From: Dermanyssus gallinae
Taxonomy: Eukaryota > Arthropoda > Arachnida > Mesostigmata > Dermanyssidae
Assembly (NCBI GenBank): GCA_003439945.1
Contig: QVRM01000301.1
Coordinates: forward strand, 111,001-175,000
Reading direction: 5' to 3'
Length of the DNA stretch: 64,000 bases
A program made the translations under genes and the position numbers. The notes beneath the pieces were generated by a model, which saw only the letters and a program-made list of their open reading frames with translations, was not told where the DNA came from and made no database searches. Positions 36,195 through 47,759 of the stretch are shown piece by piece (within the stretch, counting starts at the first letter, position 1; every line of letters starts with the position of its first letter).

Positions 36195-36960
36195 ATGCGG
36201 TAAAACTGACTGTCAGCTTAAGTTTGCACAATCAAGGATAGATACAAATATGTAATCCATAACACCATTCGTATAACGCCATGTTATGCGAGCATGGCGG
36301 TGAGGCGAACCTCTGGACATGTGCAATATCTGCCGTAGCGCCTCCACTACTGAAGCGCAGCCCGAAGTGATGTACACAAAACGACTTCTTGTCCTGATGG
36401 AAAGGTAAAGTACGCGCTCCAAATATAGCGTGAAACACTTTTCAAGGGAACAAAGATTCTACAGCGTCAGGTGATTCCAACTTTGTTCAAGCTGTACGCC
36501 GGGCATTGGCAGAGACTTCCGCATAAAAAGACCCATAGCCGCATCAATTCAGAACTGCCCCTCAACATTATGTACTCTCGCATCAAGAGCAGCTAGGGTG
36601 GAGCTCACTGTTTCATTAATATGTGCCAGAAACGACGTTTCCATAACGGGTTCGTAATCGAAGATGTGAGAAGGAGTTCACTAACTCCACTGGTTGACCG
36701 TGGAAGTGTATAACATTACGGTCTGCGAGTCGCCCTCTACGTCGAAACCTGGATTGAACCGCCTTGGTTTCAAGCGAGTTAGTTTTTGGTCACTTCGAGT
36801 CAAGGTACTTCTTGTCTATAGTAGAAATGCGTTGGATGACCTCGATGTCCTTGTGGAAACTCTTGACGTGCGTAGGCGACAAGATCAACAAGAAGAGGGG
36901 TTAACGACAACTGTTTTAGTGGATCTCCTTGAGGAGTCCCAACATTTTGCAACAACGCGT
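36195..36960 (-). pseudogene. Non-LTR retrotransposon (family 2), RT palm to linker
   Basis: On the minus strand GTPQGDPL, RT motif B, is encoded near 36940-36917. Then follow FRRRGRLADRNVIHFHGQPV and ELVNSFSHLRLRTRY (about 36760-36650), AHINETV, LEQSWNHLTL and RSRFVYITSG (about 36380). These align in order with FRRGGRLAARDVIRCCGQPL, LEFVNSLQYLGL and RSRFVYLMSG in the copy at 4389-5144. The catalytic YxDD motif between motif B and FRRRG is not recognisable, and there are in-frame stops and a shift near 36290. It is dead, with the 3' end missing. Confidence 0.75.
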
Positions 36961-36964
36961 TGTT

Positions 36965-39789
36965 TATGTATTGCTATCACGCACGTGCAAAAGAAGGAGA
37001 AATAATTTTACTCGAGCTTAACTAACGCCCCCATTATTATCTACATACTGCCTTTCAAGCGCTTATTTCTTTAAATTGTTTAAAACTGGATTGCACACGA
37101 TATATATTATCCGTTAAATCCACTCGGGTGTAGTACGGGTGTCTTTAGTACACACCTTCGTTGCCTGGCCACGCAAGCTTCATCACTGTTGGCAATTAAG
37201 CGAATTCGTTCATCGCGGCAAACTTTTAAATACTGTCACTTCTCTTCGCCGTAAGAAAGACTCAACACTGACTACAGATGACAGTTATTCATTTAAGTGA
37301 AAAATAAAGAATCATTCTTAAACAAAATCGCTTGCTTGAAAACAAATATCGAAGGCTTATGAAGGTTGATAAGCATGCCTCTGCAGTATTTTCAGAAACC
37401 TATTCTGCAACGATTAGCAAATAGACCTGCTATTGCCCGGGAATCATGGTAAAGTTATTTGTGCATATAACAGCCCCACTTGATCCTTTTCGTTAGCAAA
37501 ACTACAACAAAAACTATCGTGAACTATCGTGACGACAACGGAAACTATTGCGTATACTCTGCCATGCTTCACTCTGCCATGCTTCAACTGCTATAAATCA
37601 AAATGAATGGGCTATCACTCTAAATGATGAAGACTCATTGTGCTGTATAGATCTTGATCTAATTGAGCGTTTAAATCCGGAACGACAAGCTGTTTTAACC
37701 ATTTGAATTAAAATTTAACCAAACAGGGCACAGGCAATAACGTATGTGATGGGATTTCATCAATTTTTGAAAAAGAAACATTTCCACGTACATCTGAAGA
37801 ACGGTCTGTAGTCCTGCGCCAAGGTCACTTCTGGCTGGTCGTAGGGAACAGTTTTCTCATGTACATGACACATACACCTTAACAACGGTGCACGCATCTC
37901 GGACATAGTTACATGCTGTTCAGAGAGCGGCAACTGGCTCTTTCGAACATTTGTTCTCAAGGACCCCCCCTGTTCTAAATATAAACGACTTTGCAAACAA
38001 CATGTCCTAGCTGCGTTGACGTATGCTCGTACGAAGGCTGCTCCGTTGTGTTGTTTGTTTTCTTTGATCTTGCAGCTCTTAATCAACCCAGCCTGCGCTG
38101 TTGTACATGTACATCACTGCCGGAGTGGGGTCCCCCACCCCACTGGTGGGGTAAGGGGACATGAAGGAACGGGTCGAGCACACATTCATTCATTCACTCA
38201 CTTATTCATTCATTGGGTTATTCAGAAGGGAGAATCGCTGCAGTCCGGTCTAGATCTGACCGTTTGGATCGCGAGAAGAGGATATTATCCCCTGCAGATG
38301 ACAATAACCATTGATAGCTGCAACGGCAACAGCAGCGGCAACAACAAAGGCGATGCCCACGACAGCTAATAATACACCTGCGACGTCTCATAATGACGGC
38401 GATCATGCTGGTGAGGATAATAATGATCATATTACGAAGAAGATATTGATGACGACGTTGATGATGACGGCGATGATGATGACAATGATATCTGCCTGTC
38501 AGGCCTATCCTGGATTTTGTTTACGTTCTGACGTGTAGCGGACATTCCACATTCTAATTGGGTGATCTGCTCAACAGCAAGAACAGCAACGAGAAGACAA
38601 CAACAACGGTAACAGCAAGAACAACAACAAAAACAGCAACGAAAACATCAACAACAACAAGCAGTAAGAACGATATCAACAATATTGCCAACAACAAACA
38701 CAATATCGGTAACAACGCCACTGCACCATTGACAGTGGCGCCGTCATGACGCCGTTGAGAAGGTCGATCTCGACCCTTCAGTGAGTCTTCAGTGAGGAGA
38801 ATGGCGACAAAACAAAAGTACCGAAGATGACGAGATGCTTGACGTCGGATCAAGGCCATTCTCCGGGTCGCCCGAGACGCAGATTGAGAATGGTGTCGGT
38901 CAGGTTATGCCGAACGCGTCTGCTCGTCTGTACCATCGTGCCTCCTCTTTCCACTCCCAACGGCCGCGCGTCAACCCCGCGTTAGCTTACGACGTGTTCG
39001 ATTAGGACTATGATTACAAATATTACCGCGGTTACTTTTTTTTATGTTGTTTTTTGGCAGGAGAGAAAAATGCTTTGACGCACACTGGCCGACATTTAAG
39101 GGCAGTGTGCTTCTCGATGCCGATGTTTATTGGTGTAAGAAAATAATACACAGTAAATAACCCTTTCACCTAAAGGCCTCACGACGAGGCAAGGAGCTGA
39201 TACCTTCCATGGTACAACTTTAACCCCTACTTTACTTTAGAGTTGCCCGGGCAGAGCGCGCATATCGCAGTCTATACAAGGTTGATGTACTGAGTTGATG
39301 ACGATCGCGGCAGCGAACTTTAATGATGTTCCAGCTTTGAGTGTTGTACAGGAGTGCCTACGCCATTTGTTTTCATGTTACGAGGAGTTCTCATTGAAAG
39401 ACCCGCATCAGCAGCGTCCATGAACGCTGTCCATACTTCGAACGTATGTTTGACGTCGTCTGCTTCTTTCCTGAGTCACAGAGGATGCATATTGCCGTGA
39501 GGAATTGGGTCAGCGGGTGGGACAGTGATCATTCCCGTCTTTTGAATCACTCGCTCACATTTAGGATAATGGAGCGCGCCCAGAAACCCGGCTGGCCCGT
39601 CTGGGTCCCCGGCCATTTTTTATTTTATGCGTCGATTATGTGACGTCGTGCGCCCACCTGACAGAGTGAGGAGTCACCGCGACGAACCCGTTCGTTCTAA
39701 CTGCCATGTTTACTAAGGTGGTGGCAAAACCATTGCGCAGTAATGCCATTAAGGCAATTCAAACTAATTGTTTTAATTGTGTGTCTACT

Positions 39790-39824
<35 letters not shown>

Positions 39825-40280
39825 CTCACGATAATTTTGGTCCGCCGCTTAGTCACCTGTTGTATCGATCCATCTACGCTGGACGGCCGTTGAACAACCA
39901 AATGATACTTCGGGGCACTGAGACTCAGAAATCAGGATAGATAATCGGATGAAATGAGGAAAAAAGAGAAGAGCAAGAGAAGCGGAGACGCGCGGACAAG
40001 ATGAATGAGATGCCGAGGGGACAGTTGCTGACCGAGCAGATGACGAGGTTAATGCCGGCGAGGGCTTTCGCCTAGTCAGCGTCTACAGGTGGCACCCACT
40101 TGGTCTGTCTCGATAGGTCACGCCCCACAACCTGGCAACAAAGCTGATAATAACAGCCAAACAGAAGAATAGTGACATGACTGGCTAGGCTACGCGAATT
40201 ATCGACGTTGCTTTAGACCCCACCGATTGGGCAATACAAGCAGGCCGGACTTTTTGCGTGAGGTTCGAGGAAAAATGCTT
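36965..40280. other. No recognisable gene; triplet and tandem patches
   Basis: CTCTGCCATGCTTCA is duplicated in tandem at about 37558-37587. A GC-rich imperfect hairpin (GTCCCCCACCCCAC, inverted) lies at 38127-38160. CAACAACAA-type triplets run at 38584-38740. A (TA)n tract lies at 39794-39822. No coding domain is seen. Confidence 0.45.
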
Positions 40281-40342
40281 TATGCACACCCAGCGCTGAT
40301 GTGGAGGAGCGCATTGTATGCACACCCAACGCTGATGTGAAG
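40281..40342. repeat. 36-bp direct repeat, two units
   Basis: TATGCACACCCAGCGCTGAT at 40281 and TATGCACACCCAACGCTGAT at 40317, each followed by GTG(A/G)AGGAGC. The second unit runs straight into the left arm of the hairpin at 40343. Confidence 0.8.
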
Positions 40343-40397
40343 GAGCATTAGGGGTTTTAAGTCGTATGGGGTTACCCACTTAAAACCCCTAATGCTC
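40343..40397. repeat. Perfect 20-bp hairpin
   Basis: The left arm GAGCATTAGGGGTTTTAAGT (40343-40362) is the exact reverse complement of 40378-40397. The loop is 15 bp. It could be the fold-back of a small mobile element, a recent inverted duplication or a small structured RNA. Confidence 0.85.
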
Positions 40398-40679
40398 ACG
40401 TTTACCCCGTTCGGTACTGTTTGCCAGTTCTTCGCAGGCCGGACTATTAAAAAACAACAATCTCTCTTCTTGTATGTCTGTGTGAAGACAGCCAAAAAAC
40501 AAACAGCTTAACATGCATTCATATCTATTCACTCAGGTTAAGTTGCAAGTAAACCATGATGCAGCACTATAAACAGCTATAAGGACAGTGAGCCAAGACT
40601 ATCAGTGGGTAATTTGCATACGTATGGATACATAGGCATTTTCCGGCGCAACATATAATAAAATATAAAAACTACAAGG

Positions 40680-40800
40680 CTACTGACGGGTTAATTCGTT
40701 TAATAAGTGCACAAGATTGCATTTTGCGCGATGGTATCTTCGGCAGAATTCATTGCAGCGGCGGCAAACACAAGTTTCACATAGTTCATGAAACTCAGGC
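40680..40800 (-). pseudogene. Non-LTR retrotransposon (family 2), C-terminal knuckle
   Basis: EFHELCETCVCRRCNEFCRR followed by YHRAKC reproduces the final knuckle of the copy at 4389-5144 (LHEEYELCTCRFCLQRCARY, then HAVEC), with the same CxCx2C...Hx4C spacing. The frame ends at a stop at 40680. Only the last about 40 codons survive. Its 5' side stops close to the palindrome at 40832-40863. Confidence 0.65.
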
Positions 40801-40831
40801 TTTTGATATATAATGTGACCCTCACCGATTG

Positions 40832-40863
40832 TCTCACACCTTGGTTGAGACCAAGGTGTGAGA
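40832..40863. repeat. Perfect 14-bp palindrome with 4-bp loop
   Basis: TCTCACACCTTGGT (40832-40845), loop TGAG, then the exact reverse complement (40850-40863). It sits just beyond the LINE scrap at 40680-40800. Confidence 0.9.
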
Positions 40864-40869
40864 TAAGTG

Positions 40870-43015
40870 AACACATATCACTTGAACACTTGCGTGTTCT
40901 ACTTGGACGAGGAAAATATCTGGAAATATTAAAAAAAACATCCAGCGGAAGGAATTTTCCTAGAGCTAAATTCCGGCAATACGATTACGCCAGCAGGAAG
41001 GCCGTGCAATTACTTGTTCGTAGGTTAGTGTCTGTTTCGCCGCATCGCGTCTCCCGGCCCTATACAGCGGCCGGTTTCCAACCACCAACGGACGCGTTGG
41101 TGATCAGCCATTTTATCTCCACTAGAACAGACACCGAGACCTATAGCAGCACCATCTGCATGCACCCACTGCAGCTCGGTATTACTGTAACAGAGACGAT
41201 TCGTCTTCTGCAGTCTCGTCTTGTACTTCTTGCAGCCATTGCGAAGTGCACGTCGGTAGCAGTACCAACCGCAGAAGTAGAGGCTAGGTACAGGCCAGGA
41301 CTCTAGTGCTTCATTCGCCTGCTCGCCGGATTCGCTCGTCGAGGGGTTGTCCACAAGACTAATGAGTGGTACCACAGTTCAGGCTAGTGGAACAACTCAT
41401 ACCCCTGTCACTGCTAAAACAACAACAACAAAAATAACAACAACAACAACAACAATAACAACAACAACAATAACAACAACAACAGCAATTTCTACTACGA
41501 CTTGTAGTTGCGCTACTACTTCTACTGCAATAAACTCTCCGATCATACAAATGAGCCTCTGTACGCTTCTTCAGCCCTGCTCGCTATTGTTCGCCATCAC
41601 CTTTATTCCCAAAGTAGTATTTCCTCATCTCATTGCTACCCTGTGATGGATGGCGAACGTAGACGAAAGGAAGTAAATCGTGTGTGAAAAAAACGCTTTA
41701 CTCTATGTCTTCTTATTCTTTCGTGCCTCTCAACACTATTCGGTCTTCCGTGTGTCTATGTGTGTGTATACGTTCCGTGTCCACGATTTGTCCGCGCCAG
41801 CACTCGCGATACGATCGGCACGAGAGGGAAAAAATCGCCCCGACACTTGCAGGTGTAGGGAAAGCGTTTAGTTATAGTGTGGCGCGTTCATTGGGTCGAA
41901 ACACCAATTTGAACGATGAGATCGAACGCTGTCGTCACTCTACTGCGGGGAGAACTGTTCATTTATATCGTGGACCTTTCGCCGTGTTGCGGAGATAAAG
42001 TCCCGAATAAGCGTCGGCCAGCGGAAGTATCCCCCTGAGCGCTGCATGCACGAACACAGCAAAGAAAGCTGCTCGAATCAGCTGCCATCCAGCGACATCC
42101 AGAGGCAGGATCGCCGGGGTGGGCGGAGGGAGCATGGAACAGAGAAAGAGGGGGCCGAGGGGGGCAGGACAGGGACAATACACATCGACAGGACGGAAAG
42201 AAAAGAACATTAAGCAGAAGTAAAGAAGTAGCTACCGGCCGTAAGAACACACGTTGAGCACGGGTTCGCGTAGATGGCGATGGTGAAAAGGCGATGGTAG
42301 GTAGTAAACGTACGCCGTCAACCGCGTACGTAAGCCGGAGACACGCGACCGTAAGCGTGACGGACAATCGAACAGATGATCGAACAAGCGAGAAGGATAG
42401 GCGTCACGAGCATTATCAACGACGAAGGGAAAGAACATCAATCGACATGCCGACGGATGAACGGACGACGATGACAGCGACAACGAAGCATGCTGCGAAA
42501 TCGAGCAGATGGAGCAATCCTTTGAATTAAACCGGAGCCCTTTTCGGGGCTCGCCCTTCTAGACAGACGCGGGACTGACGGTGACTCGTGCACAGCAAAG
42601 CTCCGAAGGTAGCCAAGCGTGGACGGATCCATCTTTTTGGCACAAAGAAAGGCAGTTTTGCTTGTTCACGCGGAATTTGCGGAATCTCTTGCGCGTCCTG
42701 AGAGAGAAAAGCTGTGATTCCTGATGACTGCTTTGATGACGTGTTTGACATGGTACGGGACGGGATAATATAACACTAGTGTGAGATACAGCCCGACAGT
42801 TTCGATTGGTATTGCAGTATATAAGCCTTCCTAAGCTGTGGCGAAACGTTTGTCATTCTGCGCGAATAATGCATCCCGGTGCGTCCTAAGTAAGATGGCA
42901 ATGTAATAGCGATATATGCCGAAAAGTAGATGATAAAGGAGAGACATTATGTCATCTACGTAAAATATACACGACAAATGAATTATATCAGCAACTAGAA
43001 GTTTGTTTGTATTCG
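40870..43015. other. No recognisable gene; (AAC)n at 41420-41490
   Basis: An AACAACAAT-type triplet tract occupies about 41420-41490. The 172-codon frame at 40788-41306 and frames at 41680-42530 lack any domain. The part at 41750-42650 is GC-richer. No splice structure is recognised. Confidence 0.4.
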
Positions 43016-43019
43016 ATCA

Positions 43020-45660
43020 CTTAGGTATTTTATTAATATCCTTGTACTTTTGCTAATTGGACCCATTGTCTACCTTGCAATCGGCACGAAATTATATCTC
43101 GGCTATAACTCTGCGTATTTATTTTTCGTTTTCTGTGTGTTCGGCGAATTGCCTTGTCTCGATGGCGCTGTGGCGCAAATGAGACGGTGCGGTTGTGCAG
43201 GAGATTCTCCCATCCCAAACCAGGCATTTGCCTTTATTCTACGGCGATATGGTGACACCGTCGGGCCTTTTATCGTCATGGGGTCCCAGTCTAGGTTCCA
43301 GCATGCTGGGTGTTCCAGCATGCTGGGTATTCCCGCTCTCCGGAGAGCTCTTTGAGTCACTGCGTTTATTTCGATATTTGCCTAGGAACCCGGCTCTGGC
43401 TCTTGATGCAGCTCAATAGGTAAAGGCCAACTTTTTCATTGGTCTTCCACATGCCTTGCAAATGTGTGGTTCGCATATCACCGCGCCGACTCTGAGAGCC
43501 GACACCATGCGGAATGAATTATTGTTGAGCTGCGGTGACGGGGGAGCCCTGAGAATTCCGCCGCTGAAGGTATCTCGTGTTGCCAAGAAGACCGCTTTCT
43601 CTAGGGGGAACTCAAGGCTTTCGATAATCTCACGGACGATGACCTTGCATCTGCAGTTGTCAAGCGTACTGCGTTGTATGTTTTTCCCAAGGACCTCAAT
43701 CCAACTTCAGTTTAACTAGTGACTCAGCCTCCTGCTTAGCTGGCCAGATTCTAAGAGTGACGCTGCGTAACATATAGGGGCAAACTCTGTTGCTGATTGA
43801 ATACCAAGCCCATCTTTTTTATGGGGAGGCTTGCTCTTCGCCTACGTACTGTCCGTGAGGCCAATACATTGCACCCAGCAAATCCCTTGTGGAGTCGTCA
43901 TAAGCTTGCAGGGCGTCGGGACATTGAGTTGCCGGTGAGGTGTGCAGTTAAATTTCGGGGAGCCCAAGCTATATCTCCAAAGGCATAGTGCCGCTTGTGA
44001 GTGCAAAGCCAACAGACGAAGTCGTGTCTGCAGAACGCGCGGCGTTTATCTATTAAGGCCTTAAAAAAACTTTGAGGAGTAAGTGAAGCCGCAAGAAGCT
44101 CTAACCCGACCGGGCAAACTCGCCTACAGCCCGATAAAACGGCAGCAATGGCTCTGTGTGCTTCGTCTTGTTCCTTGGAATTCTCCTCAACCGTTATAAC
44201 CTCGCATTTGGAAAGATTGAGAACTGCCCTCCTTCATTTGCAAACTCCGTTATCTTCCTTATGTCAGCGGCCACCAATTCTGCCGGTTGTCCTAATGTAC
44301 CACCGTAGAGGTTCCAGGCGTTCAGCGGGCTCCTTATTCGTGCCACTAAACTGAAGATCCCCAGGTTGACCAAGGCAGGCTGCAGTTTAGTGCCGAGGCC
44401 AGCTGAAAGCAAACTTGTTCCAAAAGTCTTTTTGTTCAGGGTCTTGTCCTGTCAAGCATGTCCCGGAGGTGTCGTGACCGCAGCTTATATAATCGAGGTC
44501 CAGATGCTACGGCGAAAGATCAGACGGTGTCAACAACCATCATGAACGGTGTGTTATCCTGTTGTTACCAGTGCCTGGAGAGACCCTAGGCACTTGCTTG
44601 CATGTGCTGATGGAGGGTGGTGCTTTCTTCTTAATTCATGCTCCGTGTAATCGCTAAATGGTGCAAACAAGTCGGTCGCAAGCAAAGTCCGTATGGCGAA
44701 ACGCACGTCACTTTCAGCTAATTTATTGGGCCTCTGTGCTGGGATGCGTAGCATGAGTCTTGGCAATATAAGTAGCTTCGCCCATAACGCACTGTCTTTT
44801 CGTGTGTTAAAGATAGCAAGTGCTTTAGCGAATGCCGCGTAGCATATCTCTCTATCTTCTCTGGGTATTACTTTGACTAGTTTATTCTTTCTATGCACCC
44901 GGGCCAGGGAATAGATTAGCGTCGTCGAATCGAGGTACGCATTCATTGGCCTGTTCGGGTCGTCTTGAGCTGAAAGCGATGCAGGCAACGGCGAGTCCAT
45001 TATAGGTTGATCAAGTGAAGGCCGGGTATCTGTAGGATGAAGACGTGTCATATGCATACGCAGGCCCCGAAGTAACCGCAGGGACTTCCTGCACATTTCG
45101 CAGGTATATGTCTGTTGTGACCGCAGTTGGGGTTGATCGGAGTTTATATGGGCTGAAGGTTGGAAGCTTATGGTAAATTCGTAGTGTTCTGATGTTCTTC
45201 CGCGCTTAGGTTTTCTCTTATAATAGTGGGCGTCAGTGACCTTTTACCTTTGATGGCTGAGATCAAAAGTGCCTTTCCAGGCTCGGATTCAAAAAAGTCG
45301 AGTACATTTGCGATTACAGGATTTTCTTCTAACCAGGCACTTCACAATCCTTTCACCAATTTTCATTTATTTTAAGATAATGTCAACCATTCGTGAAATT
45401 TGAGAAGACGACAGCTTTTGTTGATTTTGTCGAGTGACATTTCTATCAACACTTGAGGGCTTGATCTCTGTTTTCTTGTGTGGTACAGGCGGCGGAAGAT
45501 AACACAATGTTTTACCACTAGTGTCTAGTGCCGGTTGTGGGCCGGCGGGCTTTGCTGCGTCGGTGTATGATTTTTGCCCCTTCCTATTTGTGGTGATTGT
45601 GCTCGATGTTTGTCCAATATTATTTGTTCTGGGAAAACCAACTGTAAGATTCATCAAACG
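43020..45660 (-). pseudogene. RLE-type LINE (e): N-terminal zinc finger to C-terminus, internally deleted
   Basis: Read from 45660 down. A Ser/Pro-rich N-terminal frame (45657-45367). A C2H2 finger, CEMCRKSLRLLRGLRMHMTR with LH (about 45100). The pre-RT domain ICYAAFAKALAIFNTRKDSA (44875 on). Then directly an RT piece, RSPLNAWNLYGGTLGQPAE (44310 on), where LYGG replaces the catalytic aspartate pair. Next GLGIQSATEFAPICYAASLL (about 43815), APPSPQLNNNSFRMVSALRV, a knuckle start CEPHICKACGRPMKKL, DDKRPDGVTISP and CLVWDG (endonuclease, about 43280-43200), and NFVPIA near 43090. Most of the RT before motif B is missing, so there is an internal deletion. Stops and frameshifts are frequent. This is the only copy here with the N-terminal finger. 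Confidence 0.8.
43284..43330. repeat. Tandem duplication of a palindromic unit inside LINE (e)
   Basis: GTTCCAGCATGCTGGGT occurs twice in a row. Each contains the palindrome CCAGCATGCTGG. It lies just before the endonuclease motif of the LINE and shifts its frame. Confidence 0.75.
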
Positions 45661-45664
45661 GTTA

Positions 45665-46985
45665 GAAACCTTTGCCTAAAGTTTCTGTTTCTCCGCCTCC
45701 ATTTTAATCCTTTTTACTTCACATTGGCCATCGGTAGCCGAGTGGGCGCCATTACAGTTGTTGTTGTTACTATTATTATCATAAATATTATTAATATCAG
45801 TGAAATGTGCCGTTGGTACAGTGTAATTTCGCATCTACAATTTTTAGCGCCGCAACTTGACATATTCCTCTAAATTAAAATGCTATCTTGGCCAAGTGGC
45901 TGTATTGCTCTTTACGTGTACAATGCTGTTCCGCTATCTGACCGGCAATCACATCAAAAATAAAGATGACGTTGAATAATAAGACAACCAGCTCAATAAC
46001 AACTATAGAGAACGACCATAAAAAAGCACCAACAACAACACGAACAGCAGAAAAAGACGGACAACGACTGGAAAACTAACGAGTTATGTGTTAACAGGAA
46101 CAGCAACCAGTAGCAGCAAGGCTGTCGGCAAAGGTTCGGCAATCGTCTAGTTAGTTGTTGTGGCTCCATCTATAGATACGCACTTCCACAGAGCAACCCC
46201 CCCCCCCCCCACACATACACTGCAAGTGAGGGGGAGCCTGACGTACAGGTTCTGAGCCAGCGATGCTGTCCTGAGCCGCGGCCAACACCGCCACAACAAA
46301 TATGCGACCCACCGGCCCCGTTCAGCGGGTGAGGCTTTGCTTGCGCACGAGAACTGCGCACTGTGGTGCTGACATGGCTTGTCTTTGCCTCGCTTTGCAT
46401 TGGGGTCTGCTCGATGCGTTCTTGTTCTTTTCAAGCGCTCGCCTTCTAGTGCCCTCTAGTTTGCCAACACGCCTATCGCGACATCCTACCTCCCGAGCGC
46501 CAACACGTTCACTGCTCCTAAACCCCCCCCCCCCCCTCCTCAGCTACCCCATCCCTAGTAGTGGGGCCCGTCATTGACTGGGTTGCGGCGGTGCTGCCGA
46601 CCAGCCCGTTGGTCGGCAGAGCAAACGGCCTAGGCGCGTACTCATCGTCAGTAGCAAAGGCATCACGCCAGGCAGGCAGGACAGGCAGTTCTGTACGCGG
46701 CGGATCCACCGAACACCACCGAGAGAAGGGTCATCAGCGTTTGTTCGCGGGTGTCCGCGGCGAAGAAAGACGCGCCCCTTCCCCTTCTAGTCCGCCACAT
46801 CCATCTCGTCCACCTCACCCTCTTCATCGTCCTGCTTCTCCGCCCGCTCTCTCTTCCTTTCCATCGGCAGGCAGAGGCGTAGGCAAGGACGACTACTGTA
46901 CAGCAAAGGCAGTTCCCATTACGTTCGGTCGCACGAGAACGACCAGGCTGCGCTGCCAGCGCAGGAACAGCGGGGCGGCGATGGA
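45665..46985. other. No recognisable gene; poly-C runs
   Basis: C runs lie at 46197-46210 and 46524-46536. The GC-rich frames at 46147-47169 have no domain. GTT/ATT triplets lie near 45755-45800. Confidence 0.4.
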
Positions 46986-46988
46986 AAC

Positions 46989-46991
46989 AGC

Positions 46992-47023
<32 letters not shown>

Positions 47024-47025
47024 TG
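46989..47025. repeat. (CAA)n repeat
   Basis: About eleven CAA/CGA triplets, giving a Thr-rich frame on one strand and a Cys-rich frame on the other. Confidence 0.9.
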
Positions 47026-47261
47026 CGGCTGACGACGACGATGCCAACGGAAGTAGCAAGACACGACTAGCAGTAACAACAGCTCTACATTGCGCATCTG
47101 TCCACGAACATACACTCTGTCTTGCAAACTCGTCGCGCAGTAAATAGATCCATCCGGCGGCTGGCACACTCAATGCAGATGCAGCCCGACAGTCAGCAGC
47201 GCCAGCAGTAGAGCGCTGCTGTAGTTGGACAGTAGTTGGAAGCGGCTGATGGCCAAACCAC

Positions 47262-47744
47262 TTAGCACTGGCGTGCGCCGCCCCCACTGCTCCAAAAGAG
47301 CGTTCTTCCTCCACAAGACACTGTTTGGCCCTCGCGGCGTTCCCACGTAGTGTTTGTTGCCCTATTCCCGCTCTTCGTGCTGTCAGTTTTATCTTTCGCG
47401 CCTGTCTCGACAGGGAAAAGGAGGGATGCGTGCTCTCTCAAGTGCGTGTCTGACAGGCAGATACTATGTATTAAGCTGTGAGGACGCACTGCAGGCATTG
47501 CGGAAACCATATTCTGCTTTTTAACCTCTACTTTTCTCCTCTTGGGTGGAGCGAAGGAAAAATCTCGTCGTTTGCTCCTAGTAAAAATAGATGCATATGA
47601 TATAAGATTAATATTGTACGGGATCTGGAAGATTTCTTGAGCTTTAGAGTAAGATCGAAAACCTATTGGTCTGCCGTCGTGGACTGGTAAATTCTGTATT
47701 TGTGCACAACATAAGTCATAGGCGATTTCGTACCGTCTTCTCAA
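47262..47744 (-). CDS. Unrecognised 160-codon ORF with an NLS-like stretch
   Basis: The frame starts at ATG 47744 and contains FSFAPPKRRKVEVKKQ (residues about 62-77), which resembles a basic nuclear-localisation signal, and a charged N-terminal part. I recognise no family. It may be a chance frame next to the GC-rich block at 46.1-47.4 kb, or a real exon. No start context or splice evidence decides. Confidence 0.2.
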   Translation of the reverse strand: MRRRYEIAYDLCCAQIQNLPVHDGRPIGFRSYSKAQEIFQIPYNINLISYASIFTRSKRRDFSFAPPKRRKVEVKKQNMVSAMPAVRPHSLIHSICLSDTHLREHASLLFPVETGAKDKTDSTKSGNRATNTTWERREGQTVSCGGRTLFWSSGGGARQC

Positions 47745-47759
47745 GTAAAGAAGTCAAGA

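Noticed and set aside
36694..37005. 103-codon plus-strand ORF
   Set aside because: It is antisense to RT motif B and the FRRRG segment of the family-2 LINE fragment.
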